Origin: Streptomyces longhuiensis
GTDB lineage: Bacteria > Actinomycetota > Actinomycetes > Streptomycetales > Streptomycetaceae
Direction of reading: 5' to 3'
NCBI RefSeq assembly: GCF_020616555.1
Contig: NZ_CP085173.1
Span: 9,564,001-9,628,000 of the forward strand
Length of the DNA stretch: 64,000 nt
In this document: piece by piece, positions 26,750 to 35,298 of the stretch
Layout: each line of letters begins with the position of its first letter
Numbering within the stretch: the stretch's first letter is position 1
Position numbers and translations under genes: made by a program
The notes under the pieces: model-generated
Seen by the model: the letters and a program-made list of their open reading frames with translations, nothing else
What the model was told of the DNA's origin: nothing
Databases searched by the model: none

Positions 26750-26890
26750 AGCGTGAGACACCAGCGAAAAGCCGCAGGTCACAGCGCCGCTACATGAAGC
26801 AGGTGAGACCTCACAACCTGTGGGATCTCACGTTCGGCTTCTCAAGCTCACGGCCGCTTCGGACTGCACTCATGAAGCGGTCGTGAGACA
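26750..26890. repeat. Short repeats with GTGAGACACC motifs
   Basis: CGTGAGACACC occurs near 26752 and 26883, with ATGAAGC plus GTGAGAC near 26793 and 26873 and GCAGGTCA near 26779 and 26890. The motif GTGAGACACC also forms the end of the IS remnant at 18526-18536, so this could be IS-end debris. A region of GTGAG/CTCAC dyads lies at 26803-26832. Confidence 0.4.
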
Positions 26891-26919
26891 CCGCAGGTCA
26901 GTGACCTGGCCGTACAGCG

Positions 26920-28035
26920 TCAAGCGCGGGGTGCGGCGGGGCGTTCGATGGCGATCATGGCGGCGTCGTCGTTCAGGCGTCCGCCGACGTAGTGCAGCAG
27001 GTCGCGGTGGAGGTGGTCGAGGAAGGCATCGGGGCTCTTCCCGTTCCACCCGGTGATGCGCTCGGCGAGCGGGTAGAAGGTGCCCGTGGAGTCGCGGGCC
27101 TCGGTGACGCCATCTGTGTACAGCAGCAGAAGGTCTCCCGGCTCGAACGGAAAGCTGTCGACGCGGTAGCGCGGATGCAACAGTTCGCCGAGGCCCAAGG
27201 GCGGTGCGGGATTGCGGGCGTCCATATTCGTCGGTCGGCCGTCACGCAGGACGATCGGCGGCGGGTGACCGCAGGAGATCATCTGGACCCGACCGGCGCG
27301 GTCGGGGATGTCCAGGATGGTGGCCGTGATGAAGGTTTCTCCGTATCGGCTCGTCTCGCCCGGCTCCATCAGGTCCCAGCACACGCTTCGGTCGAGGTAG
27401 GACACCAGTTCGCCCAGGCTCGCCTGGCGGTGGGCCGCGCCGCGGAACGCTCCGAGCAGCAAAGCCGCGTCATTGACCGCGGTCAGCCCTTTCCCGCGCA
27501 CGTCGCCGATCATTAGCCGGGTGCCGGAGGTGGTGCGGGCGGCCGCGTACAGGTCCCCGCCGATCTGGGCCTCGGCCTCCGCGGCGAGATAGAGGGAGGC
27601 GGCCCGCAGCGGTCCGAGCTTCTTGGGGAGCGAAGGCAGGACCACTTGCTGGGCGGTCTCGGACACGTACCGCACCTGTTCCAGCTCCTTCGCCCGGCGG
27701 TCCCGCACCACGCAGAAGATGACGAGGCAAATTCCCACCACGATCAGGGCGATGATCTGTGCCTGGTGGTTGGACGAGAGCAACGTGTCGGAATCGCGGA
27801 CCAGTCCGATGATGGTCTGCGCGATCACCGCCAGTGCCGCCACGAGTCCCACCGTCCGGGGGCCGCCGAACGAGGGGGTGATCGCCGGGGCTGCGACGAG
27901 CAGCGGACCCAGGTGGATGTCGGGCGGCGCGAGAATGTCGATCACTGACACCGCAATGATCCATGCGACCGGGATGGCGACCAGCGCCCGGCTTGCTCGC
28001 TCCGGCCCGCGAAGCCCTTCAGATCGCTGCGCCAT
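26920..28035 (-). CDS. Membrane-anchored SpoIIE/PP2C-family protein phosphatase
   Basis: The 371-residue protein has four hydrophobic segments in residues 18-108 (ALVAIPVAWIIAVSVIDILA to IIALIVVGICLVIFCVV), then a short linker. The PP2C-type domain follows: GGDLYAAARTTSGTRLMIGD with DVRGKGL, ISCGHPPPIVL, LLLYTDGVTEARD and LNDDAAMIAIER. The metal-ligand aspartates are all present. Such proteins dephosphorylate anti-anti-sigma factors to steer sigma factors. No sigma or anti-sigma gene adjoins, so the target is unknown. It is transcribed alone toward the 26.4-kb gene. Confidence 0.9.
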   Translation of the reverse strand: MAQRSEGLRGPERASRALVAIPVAWIIAVSVIDILAPPDIHLGPLLVAAPAITPSFGGPRTVGLVAALAVIAQTIIGLVRDSDTLLSSNHQAQIIALIVVGICLVIFCVVRDRRAKELEQVRYVSETAQQVVLPSLPKKLGPLRAASLYLAAEAEAQIGGDLYAAARTTSGTRLMIGDVRGKGLTAVNDAALLLGAFRGAAHRQASLGELVSYLDRSVCWDLMEPGETSRYGETFITATILDIPDRAGRVQMISCGHPPPIVLRDGRPTNMDARNPAPPLGLGELLHPRYRVDSFPFEPGDLLLLYTDGVTEARDSTGTFYPLAERITGWNGKSPDAFLDHLHRDLLHYVGGRLNDDAAMIAIERPAAPRA

Positions 28036-28143
28036 GACTCCTCTCTACATCGCGCTCGCCCCACTCGCATCAGCGGACACGAGCTGCGCGATCACAACCG
28101 GCGATCACCGGCATGTCAGTCGCTCTGCGGAGGCAGGCTGACG

Positions 28144-28473
28144 GGTGGGCGGCTGGGACAGACGGCCGAGCTGGGCTCTCCGGGATTTCTGTACGAGCAC
28201 TGGTCGGCGCTGCATCCGGCCTTCGTCGGCGGTCCGGTCTGGGCCGAGCTGGGGCCGGACCTGAGACGCCGCGGGCTGGAGTACGTCACCGCGCCGCCGG
28301 CCGCCTCTTCGCTGCCCGATAGCCGGACGGCGATCGCTCCTGTCAACCTGCAGTTGTTCGCCGAGGAACTCTTGTGGCGACGCGGCGTGCAGTCAACCGC
28401 TCCAGACCCACCCCCGGACACCGGACGTGGGGCAGGAGGCAAACGCAGCACGACCCCCAGTGGCGCCCGTTGA
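28144..28473 (+). pseudogene. N-terminal fragment of a phytoene-desaturase-like FAD oxidoreductase
   Basis: The frame reads GGRLGQTAELGSPGFLYEHW then SALHPAFVGGPVWAELGPDL, RRRGLEYVTAPPAASSLPDS and RTAIAPVN, matching the segment just after the Rossmann motif in NAD(P)/FAD-dependent phytoene desaturase-like enzymes. Both the GxGxxG start and everything after about residue 80 are missing. It ends at TGA 28471-28473 after an unrelated Pro/Gly tail. Confidence 0.6.
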
Positions 28474-28487
28474 GCAAATCCGGGACG

Positions 28488-29408
28488 CTAGCCCCGGGTC
28501 GTTGAGCCAGTGAACAGCTCGGGGTTCTTGCGGACGAAATCGGCTACTCCTGCAGCGGACCGCCCGGTGACCTCTGCCATGCCGTCTGCCTGGCGGTCAT
28601 AGCGGCCGGCCGCGTGTAGGCGAGCCATGGTGGAGATGTGCTGGAACACGTGATCCGGCAGTCCCAGCGTCCCGAGATCGTTGTCGAGCCATTCCTGCAA
28701 CGGGACGTCGGTGTAGCCGACCGTGCGGTGCAAAGCATCAGAAATCTCCGCGGCCAAAGCGGTGATGTCCTGTGATCGGGGACCGGTCAGCTCATAGATC
28801 CTGCCGATGTGCCTGGCTGGATCGGCCAGAATCTCCTCGACGACCGAAGCAACGTCACCGGCTGCGATCGGGGAGGTTTTCGCCCTGCCGAAGGGCCACC
28901 TGATGGCGCCGTCCTTGGCGATCGAGGAGAACACGGTTTGGAAGAGCGGGTTCTCCATGAAGGCGGTGGGCCTGACCTGGACCACGGGCAGATCTGACCA
29001 GTCGAGAACCTGTTCGACCAGCCACTGCTGGCGATGCTGATGCGACTCGGATCCGCTGGTGGCGTCCATCTCGGAGACGGTCAGCTGCGACATGTTCACA
29101 AACGCCTCCAGCCCTCCGTAGGCGCGTGCGACGGCCGCTGTGGTCACGGCGGCCAGCAGATACTGTGCCGACACGGCCATGCCGAAATACATCCGTCCGC
29201 AGCCGTCGAGGGCGTCGGCGACATCACGGGCACGCGTCAGATCTCCGACCACGACTTCGGCCCCCATCGCGCGCAACGCCTGGGCGCGATCGTCATCTCG
29301 GCGCACCAGAGCACGGACCTGGAGGCCCTGGCGCCGTAGACCTTGGACCACGGACCTGCCGACGGCCCCGACGCTGCCCGCAGCACCGGTCACCAAAATG
29401 GGCCGCAC
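28488..29408 (-). CDS. NmrA-like NAD(P)-binding atypical SDR
   Basis: The protein (about 306 residues) starts with the Rossmann motif VTGAAGSVGAVGRSVVQGLR. It then has RALVRRDDDRAQALRAMGAEV and VVGDLTRARDVADALDGC, the pattern of NmrA/HSCARG-type atypical short-chain reductases that sense or use NADPH. LPVVQVRPTAFMENPLF and PIAAGDVASVVEEILADP are further NmrA-family blocks. The GTG at 29408, preceded by GGAAG, is the preferred start. The frame stays open to 29621, but those residues have no family match. No partner gene is evident. Confidence 0.85.
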   Translation of the reverse strand: MRPILVTGAAGSVGAVGRSVVQGLRRQGLQVRALVRRDDDRAQALRAMGAEVVVGDLTRARDVADALDGCGRMYFGMAVSAQYLLAAVTTAAVARAYGGLEAFVNMSQLTVSEMDATSGSESHQHRQQWLVEQVLDWSDLPVVQVRPTAFMENPLFQTVFSSIAKDGAIRWPFGRAKTSPIAAGDVASVVEEILADPARHIGRIYELTGPRSQDITALAAEISDALHRTVGYTDVPLQEWLDNDLGTLGLPDHVFQHISTMARLHAAGRYDRQADGMAEVTGRSAAGVADFVRKNPELFTGSTTRG

Positions 29409-30090
29409 GCCTGCTTCCGGGCTGTAGTCCACGCAGTTAGCCTGCGGCCCGCACGACCAAGGCGCAATCGGGGTGGCGTCCAGCTCCCGGACCACCCCAG
29501 GGAACGCTGATCCTGAGACGACCGCATTCTCGCGGACAGAGAGCCGTCGGGTGCCGGCGAAGAGATCAGCATGTGTCCAAGGCCTGGCCCATTCGCCCGG
29601 CCCGCCGCCACTTCCGAGCACAGGGGAGAAGAGCCCGACGCACCCACGGCAGACGCTGCAACCGGCGGCTTGGAGCGCGGCTCACACTGTGGCGTCAGAG
29701 ACTTCACTCAAATGCAATTCGTCTGACTAGGCCCGCTATTGCAGCCAGCGCCCGTAGTAGCCGTCGTCGACACCGCGCACCTGACCCAGGAAGAACGCGT
29801 GGTGCTGGTGTCGAGGGGCGCAGTGGTCGGCGCCTCCACTCGGCAGCCAGCTGATCGAACTGGGTGGCAATGAAACGAGCGGTCTCGACGTCCCAGGAGC
29901 GGGTGCCTGCAGCCAAGTCGCGGGCAAAGGCGCGGAAGATCTCAGCTGTCCCGGCAACAGCTCCAACCCATCGGCAACTTGGTCTCGGAGTAGTCGAGTT
30001 GGCCGAGTGGAGAGCTGACCGGTGGCGTCGCAACTGCATAGGAGTGCCGTGGCGTCGCCACTGCAAAGGGGTGGCGCTGAAGGTTGTATC
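29409..30090 (-). other. Probable decayed gene; no intact CDS
   Basis: On the minus strand a frame around 29960-29790 reads EIFRAFARDLAAGTRSWDVE then TARFIATQFDQLAAEW, plausible as the start of a protein (perhaps a methyltransferase), but it soon becomes Arg-rich. Another frame continues with HAFFLGQVRGVDDGYYGRWL. This suggests a frameshifted wreck. Nothing else is seen. Confidence 0.3.
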
Positions 30091-30091
30091 T

Positions 30092-30128
30092 CTCACTCAA
30101 TATGTAGTACTTCTTATACATGAGTGAG
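30092..30128. promoter_or_regulatory. Inverted repeat overlapping the XRE gene start codon
   Basis: CTCACTCA (30092-30099) and TGAGTGAG (30121-30128) are perfect 8-bp arms 21 bases apart. The right arm begins inside the ATG of the XRE gene (30120). The AT-rich interval contains TATGTA and TATACA, possible -10 elements. The layout suggests autorepression and a leaderless or very short-leader mRNA. Confidence 0.55.
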
Positions 30129-30368
30129 CAGGTACACAACCGGTTGGCCATGGTGCGCGCCGAACGGAAGGTGTCACGGCAACGGCTGGCCGAGGCGGTG
30201 GGGGTGCATTACCAGACCGTGGGCTACATCGAGCGGGGGCAGTACAACCCGAGCCTCGACCTGGCACTGAAGATCGCGAGGTTCTTCGAGCTGCCGGTGG
30301 AGGCACTGTTCTCCCTCGAACCGTTTCGGCCGCTCACGAATGAGATCTACGGGAGGAAGAAGCCATGA
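30120..30368 (+). CDS. XRE-family HTH transcriptional regulator
   Basis: The 82-residue protein is essentially a single helix-turn-helix: RLAMVRAERKVSRQRLAEAV then GVHYQTVGYIERGQYNPSLD and LALKIARFFELPVEALFSLE. This is the compact YozG/PBSX-type class, often autoregulatory. The ATG lies within an inverted repeat and no Shine-Dalgarno precedes it. Its stop overlaps the start of the membrane protein by four bases, so they form a two-gene operon as is common for this XRE class with membrane partners. Confidence 0.9.
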   Translation: MSEQVHNRLAMVRAERKVSRQRLAEAVGVHYQTVGYIERGQYNPSLDLALKIARFFELPVEALFSLEPFRPLTNEIYGRKKP

Positions 30369-30916
30369 CGACACGGCTGACGCGCTACGACCGCAGCATG
30401 ATGCGACTGATGAACGACCGCAGGGGACGGCCGTTGTATGCCACGACCGCGCGCCGGCGCCTGATCGTCGCCGCACATCTGGTCCTGACCACGGCCATTG
30501 GCGGGCTCATGGCTTACTCCTGCCTCGCCGAGGGGAAACCCATCTGGGCCGTCGCCGTCATGGTGGTACTGCTGCTGCCGTGGATGGTCGGGACCGGAGC
30601 AATCAACGCCGCTACCCGTGGCCTGCTCGAGCTGCGCGAACGAGCCCTGGACGAGCGGCAGTCAGCGGAACGCGCCCGGGTCCAGGCCCGCGCCCACCGG
30701 GCGATGACCCTGCTCCTTGCCGCCGCCGCTGCCGTCCTGCTGATCGCGGGTGCGGCCTACGGTGACGCCCTCACGGCCTATGCGGCGCCGGTACTCGTCG
30801 CGGTTCTGACCGTGCACTGGCTCATGCCACTGTGGGTGGCTGGTCTGACGGCCCAGGACGAGCCGGCGGAAGACGACGGCCTCGCGGCCCAACCAGTTCG
30901 GAGCGCCGACGGCTGA
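30365..30916 (+). CDS. Four-helix membrane protein co-transcribed with the XRE regulator
   Basis: The 183-residue protein has a basic N-terminus and four hydrophobic stretches: LIVAAHLVLTTAIGGLMAYS, IWAVAVMVVLLLPWMVGTGA, AMTLLLAAAAAVLLIAGAAY and YAAPVLVAVLTVHWLMPLWV. A charged coiled segment (ELRERALDERQSAERARVQA) sits between helices two and three. No enzyme motif is visible. GGAGG precedes the ATG, and the start overlaps the XRE stop. The role is unknown; partners of this kind often act with the small XRE protein in signalling. Confidence 0.75.
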   Translation: MTTRLTRYDRSMMRLMNDRRGRPLYATTARRRLIVAAHLVLTTAIGGLMAYSCLAEGKPIWAVAVMVVLLLPWMVGTGAINAATRGLLELRERALDERQSAERARVQARAHRAMTLLLAAAAAVLLIAGAAYGDALTAYAAPVLVAVLTVHWLMPLWVAGLTAQDEPAEDDGLAAQPVRSADG

Positions 30917-31156
30917 TTGCTCAGAAGCGTCAGGGAGCGGCCGGGCCAACTCTCGTGCCGCCTCAGGCTATGGGCCGGCCGGAGTGCTGAATCACGGCGA
31001 TTGGCAGGCCCTGCCGAGTTGTTCGGGCGGTTTTGGCAGGGGTGCGAGCGGCAGCCTGGCGCTGTCGTCGGACGCGACGCTGAGCTGCTAGGCGAGCGGA
31101 GCACCGCGCGAGGCCCCGCCACCAGGGACCAACATCCGTGCACGTGGTCCTCTGCG

Positions 31157-31846
31157 TCAGAGCACCTGGCGCAGTCGTTCTGCCAAGACGGCTGCTGAGG
31201 CGGGGTTTTGTCCGGTGAAGAGGGTTCGGTCGACCACTGTGTAGGGCTTCCACATCTCGCCCTTGGTGAAGTCGACGCCCAGGTCAACGAGTTCGTCTTC
31301 CAGCAGCCAACGGGCCTTGGGGCCCAACCCGACTGCGTTCTCTTCCTCGTTGGTGAACGCGGTGACCCGATAGCCGGCGAAAGGCGATACGCCATGGATC
31401 CTTGTGGCCAGCATCGCGGCCGGTGCGTGGCAGACGATGGCGAGAGGCTTGCCAGAGGCGAGCGCCGCGGTCAGCAACCGGCCTGCGTCCGCGTCCACAC
31501 ACAGGTCTTCCATGGGGCCGTGGCCGCCCGGGAAGTAGACGGCGTCGTAGTCCTCCAGGCGGGCGTCCGCCAAGTGGATCGGCCGCCGCATCACCTCGGC
31601 GGAGCGGATGATCGCCTCCAGATCGAGAGCGGCCTGGGCGCCGCCTGCCATCTCGGGACGCAGGCTCATCATGTCCACGGTCGGCACAACTCCGTTGGGG
31701 GTGGCGACCACAACCTGGTGGCCAGCCTCGGTGAGCGCCTCGTACGGGGCCGCGAACTCCTCGGCCCAGTAACCCGTCGCATGCCTGGTGCCGTCTTTCA
31801 GCGTCCAGTACGCCGTTCCGGTCATCACGAAGAGTAGCTTCGCCAT
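31157..31846 (-). CDS. DJ-1/PfpI-family (type 1 glutamine amidotransferase-like) protein
   Basis: The 229-residue cytosolic protein has the flavodoxin-like PfpI fold. FVMTGTAYWTLKDGTRHATG is followed by the conserved Glu (YWAEEFAAPYEAL), then AVYFPGGHGPMEDL, and the nucleophile elbow AIVCHAPAAML with the reactive Cys. The ending DRTLFTGQNPASAAVLAERL matches Hsp31/YhbO-like members that act as glyoxalases or stress chaperones. The start at 31846 gives MAKLLFVMTG. Decayed oxidoreductase sequence lies upstream. Confidence 0.9.
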   Translation of the reverse strand: MAKLLFVMTGTAYWTLKDGTRHATGYWAEEFAAPYEALTEAGHQVVVATPNGVVPTVDMMSLRPEMAGGAQAALDLEAIIRSAEVMRRPIHLADARLEDYDAVYFPGGHGPMEDLCVDADAGRLLTAALASGKPLAIVCHAPAAMLATRIHGVSPFAGYRVTAFTNEEENAVGLGPKARWLLEDELVDLGVDFTKGEMWKPYTVVDRTLFTGQNPASAAVLAERLRQVL

Positions 31847-31974
31847 CGGGTGCCGCTTCCTTGTCTGCAGCTGATGCGGTGGGCAGTAGGTCGATGCGGT
31901 GTGCAGTAGGTCATTGACGCCCCGTGCCGTGTCTGGGGCGTTCTCATCTCCCGTCTCCCGTAGGCCACTTCGAG

Positions 31975-32190
31975 CGGAGGTTTCCAGAACAGCCGGAGCC
32001 AGATCTCGATTGCCGCCGCACGGTACGGGAGGACGTGCCACATGGTGGCGAGAGTTGTCCGGTCCAGGATCGCTGTGGTAGCCGAGTCCACGAGTTCGGT
32101 GATCTCCGTGCCCACGAAGGTGGCTGCTACCACCACCTCGTCAGTGTGGTCGACGACAGGCTGGGGCCAGTGCAACCTCACCGGCTCGCG
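31975..32190 (-). pseudogene. C-terminal remnant of a pyridine nucleotide-disulfide oxidoreductase
   Basis: The frame reads PVVDHTDEVVVAATFVGTEI then TELVDSATTAILDRTTLATM and WHVLPYRAAAIEIWLRLF. This matches the end of the dimerisation domain of mercuric reductase-like flavoproteins (VVDEARRVVVGATFVG..., the HAxPxxPTxSEVWLRL block). The FAD and NAD domains are gone, and the frame runs on into unrelated sequence. Confidence 0.6.
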
Positions 32191-33054
32191 TCACCCGAAC
32201 CGACATTGAGTCTTTCCGGCCTGCTCGCTCTGGCCAGTTGTGCGCTTCGCCGGCCACCACAGGTACCGCGCTCCAGCATGGAGTGTCCGCCTTGAAAACG
32301 CCTGGTGAGAGCTGTCTGAGAACCGGCCGCGGAGTTGCTGTGGAAGGACCGCCACGGGGCGGGTGGACAACGGTTTGCGCGTGCGCGACCAGGACCGAGG
32401 GGGCCGCCGGCCGACAACCCCCGGGCGCCGTTCCGTTACCGCGTCGGCAGAGGACGGCGCCTCAAAGAGACCCTTACACGATACTGCTTCGCCATGGCAG
32501 CGTCACTCTGACCTGGAGGAAACGTAGGGCGCTCCCGGCTATGGGGTCGGCGGTGGTCAGCGGTCAGAACGGCAGGCGATCATCAGGATGTCCCGAAGGG
32601 ACCACTGGCTCCAACGGCCGGGGAATCGAATCGTCAGTCGCGTGCCGCCGGCTCGTCAGGGACGACGAGCAGGGCTTCCCACGGATGCGAGCGGCCGCCA
32701 GGCGCGGGACGGTGGATCCAGATGGTGGTCCGTGCGCCGGAACGGGCCCATGACAGCGGAGCGGTCGACGTGGACATGATATTCGGGGCCTCCGTGCTTC
32801 CAGCTGCGTGTGCCGACTGTGCCAACCGGGCCGAAAGCCGCTACGCGTCGTTGGGGTGGTTGGGACCGCATCGGGTTGCCTCCGAAGCCGAGGCGGCACG
32901 AGCCAAGCAGACCAACTGGGGACAGCCCTCGATCGAGGGACCTGCCCCGCCTCGCTCGCCACGCTGCCTGGGAACCCGGTGACCGCTCCCAGCGCTGTCC
33001 GTACCAGGCGTCGTCCGACGCGTACCGCAGCACCGGCTCACAGGAGCATCTGCC
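32191..33054. other. No supported gene
   Basis: This is a long stretch with only overlapping GC-rich frames. No domain, RNA gene or strong hairpin was recognised. Confidence 0.4.
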
Positions 33055-33657
33055 ATGGAGTACCTCGTCAGCATGACCACTCAGGTACCGGAGGGAACCT
33101 CGCAGGCGGAAGTCAACGACATCCGCACTCGTGAGGCCGCGAACTCCCGCAGGCTTGCCGAACGGAAGCAGCTGCTGAGACTGTGGCGCCCGCCTCTGCA
33201 ACCGGGGGAGTGGCGCACGCTCGGACTGTTCGCCGCGCAGGATGGCGCGCGCCTGGAGGATGTCCTGTCCTCGATGCCCTTGCGTGTGTGGCGGAGTGAC
33301 GAGGTCACCCCCCTGACGCCGCACCCGAACGACCCGGGGCCGGCCTGCGGTGCTTCCGGCGCCGCCAAGGAGTTCCTGGTGGCCTTCGCCCCGGCCTCGC
33401 CCTGGGACGCCACCTCCCAGGCAATGAGGGACGCCACCGCAGCGGAGGCGGTCAGCGCGAAGGCACTTGCCGGACAAGGCCACCTGATGCGGCTGTGGAA
33501 TACGCCCGGCGAGGGCCACGCGCTCGGCCTGTGGCGCGCCCGGGACGCCACCGAAATGCAGACGGTGCTGGACTCACTTCCCCTGGCGCCATGGCTCTCC
33601 ATGAAGACGACGCCGCTGAGTGCGCATCCCAGTGACCCGGGGGTGGTCGGGAGCTGA
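33055..33657 (+). CDS. Tandem two-domain muconolactone delta-isomerase-like protein
   Basis: The 200-residue protein consists of two similar ~95-residue units. The first begins EYLVSMTTQVPEGTSQAEVN and ends PLRVWRSDEVTPLTPHPNDP. The second begins EFLVAFAPASPWDATSQAMR and ends PLAPWLSMKTTPLSAHPSDP. Each has the ferredoxin-like pattern of muconolactone isomerase (CatC; usually one ~95-residue domain in a decamer), including the LRLWxPP and LPLxxW blocks. A genuine catechol-pathway role is unlikely because no cat genes adjoin. The fused duplication may give a pseudo-dimer. GGAGC precedes the ATG by 9 bases, and a long hairpin follows. Confidence 0.8.
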   Translation: MEYLVSMTTQVPEGTSQAEVNDIRTREAANSRRLAERKQLLRLWRPPLQPGEWRTLGLFAAQDGARLEDVLSSMPLRVWRSDEVTPLTPHPNDPGPACGASGAAKEFLVAFAPASPWDATSQAMRDATAAEAVSAKALAGQGHLMRLWNTPGEGHALGLWRARDATEMQTVLDSLPLAPWLSMKTTPLSAHPSDPGVVGS

Positions 33658-33760
33658 TGGCTGCCTTGTGCGGACGGCGCCCGGAAAGCAGGGACAGGTA
33701 GTTCCCCCCCAGGACTTCGAGGGCCGTCGCTGCTGCAGTCACTGCCGCGCGCACGGCCTT

Positions 33761-33814
33761 GCAGGCAGCAGGGGTTCCCAGGTACGCGCGGACCTGGGAA
33801 CCCCTGCTGCCTGC
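33761..33814. terminator. Very strong bidirectional hairpin
   Basis: A perfect 23-bp stem (33761-33783 with 33792-33814; arm starting GCAGGCAGCAGGGGTTCCC) encloses the 8-base loop ACGCGCGG. It lies between the convergent muconolactone-isomerase-like and amidase genes. Confidence 0.8.
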
Positions 33815-33889
33815 GCCCGCCCGAATCCACCCGCCAGCTCCTCGAGCGTGCGGCGATACCGCGCGGAGCTCAGATCAGCTGGAGATGAC

Positions 33890-35029
33890 TCAGTGGGCAA
33901 GAGCCTCACGGACGGTGCCGCCGGTCAGCGCACACCACGTGCTGAGGTCGACCCTGCCGTCGGGGTGGAGGCTGTGCAGGCGCTGCATGTCCTGGATCGC
34001 CTTCATGGTGTTGTGGTCATAGGTGCCGGTGATGCTGACGGTGTCGGCGTAGCCCTTGATGGTGAGCAGATACTGCACGGCCTGGACAGGCAGCCCGGAG
34101 GCGTCCTTGTCCAGGGAGGGTGCGAGTGCTTCCCAGGTGGCCATGTCGAATGTGGCGTCGGGAGTGACGGCGAGACCGTGGCTGGTCTGGAAGTCTGCGA
34201 CGACGGTGTTCATCTCGGTGCTGAACACACCGTCGATGGAAAGGTCGCTGTAGCCGGCGTTCACCAGCAGGTACTGGGCGACCCGTACCACCTGGCTGTC
34301 GACGAACCGCCAGATGTCCGGCCAGCGCCGTGCCGGTGCCGCGGCTGGCGACACGCCCATGGAATGCAGTACCCCCTTGCGAATCTGGGGGAAGAGTCGG
34401 TAGAAGGCGATGCCGGGGCAGTCAGTGCCCAGGCGGAAGTCCCAGTGACCGAAGATGTCCCACGCGTTCAGGTGGAACTGCCGGCACACCGTGGTGCACA
34501 ACTTCACCAGCGAGTGCAGCAGTGCCGGGGGCGGGGTCTCGGTTATGTATGTGCCCTCGTTCTCGATCCCGATGGCGTTGCCATTCTCCCCGGGACAGTG
34601 GGCGGCCGTCACTTGGTGCTGGCCGGCGGCGAGGGTCTCCAGGCTGCGGTGGCGGCCCTCCAAGACGTAGCCACCGCGGCTGACGGTGAAGTGCTGGCCG
34701 GTGTCCGCCCAGCCGTTCGTGTCCATGTGCAGGTCCTGGCAGTCACGCGCCAACTGCATGGCGTGCTCACGGGAGTAGTCCGTGACGTTAGGGAAATCCA
34801 TGTGATGCAGGATGATCTTGTTGGTGGTGTTGCCGGTGATCTGGATCGGGCTGGCCGGCGGCCGCGCACCCCAGGTGTCGCAGTCGATGATCCAGGGGAG
34901 CTGTGGCGAGGGGATCGCACCGGCAGTGGCGGGGAACGCCACCTCCGTGCCGACGACAGCGGCGACTGCCGTGCCGAGGCCGACCCGGAACAGGGTGCGT
35001 CGATCGACTTCGTGCTCGTGCATCACCAT
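33890..35029 (-). CDS. Tat-exported N-acetylmuramoyl-L-alanine amidase with two peptidoglycan-binding repeats
   Basis: The 379-residue protein has a twin-arginine signal (VDRRTLFRVG followed by a hydrophobic run). A PGRP/Amidase_2 domain (about 45-215) contains IILHHMDFP, TGQHFTVSRGGYVLEGRH, AIGIENEGTYI and GHWDFRLGTDCPG, giving the zinc ligands His, His and Asp/Cys-adjacent. Two C-terminal peptidoglycan-binding units follow (VAQYLLVNAGYSDLSIDGVF and VQYLLTIKGYADTVSITGTY). It would cleave the peptide stem from muramic acid. The start at 35029 follows GGAG; an ATG at 35023 is the alternative. It is divergent from a second Tat-exported cell-wall enzyme. Confidence 0.9.
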   Translation of the reverse strand: MVMHEHEVDRRTLFRVGLGTAVAAVVGTEVAFPATAGAIPSPQLPWIIDCDTWGARPPASPIQITGNTTNKIILHHMDFPNVTDYSREHAMQLARDCQDLHMDTNGWADTGQHFTVSRGGYVLEGRHRSLETLAAGQHQVTAAHCPGENGNAIGIENEGTYITETPPPALLHSLVKLCTTVCRQFHLNAWDIFGHWDFRLGTDCPGIAFYRLFPQIRKGVLHSMGVSPAAAPARRWPDIWRFVDSQVVRVAQYLLVNAGYSDLSIDGVFSTEMNTVVADFQTSHGLAVTPDATFDMATWEALAPSLDKDASGLPVQAVQYLLTIKGYADTVSITGTYDHNTMKAIQDMQRLHSLHPDGRVDLSTWCALTGGTVREALAH

Positions 35030-35298
35030 GGGGACTCCGAAGTAAGTGGAAAGACCAGGGTCGAGGGGGCGACCCGTCGGAGAATATGCGGCGAACGGCA
35101 TTGCCACCAGGCATAGTTCATGAGTTTCTCCGCCAACAGCCTTGGCGCTGCTGAGCTGATCCGGCGACTGTGCAGCCAATCCCTCGCTGGGTAGAGAACC
35201 GCAGGAATCCGACAGTGGACTAGACCATTTTGTGGTTGCCGCCAAGGAGGGAACGGGCCCATTATCGGCGCACCGTGATGGAGGATCAGGAGGCACAC

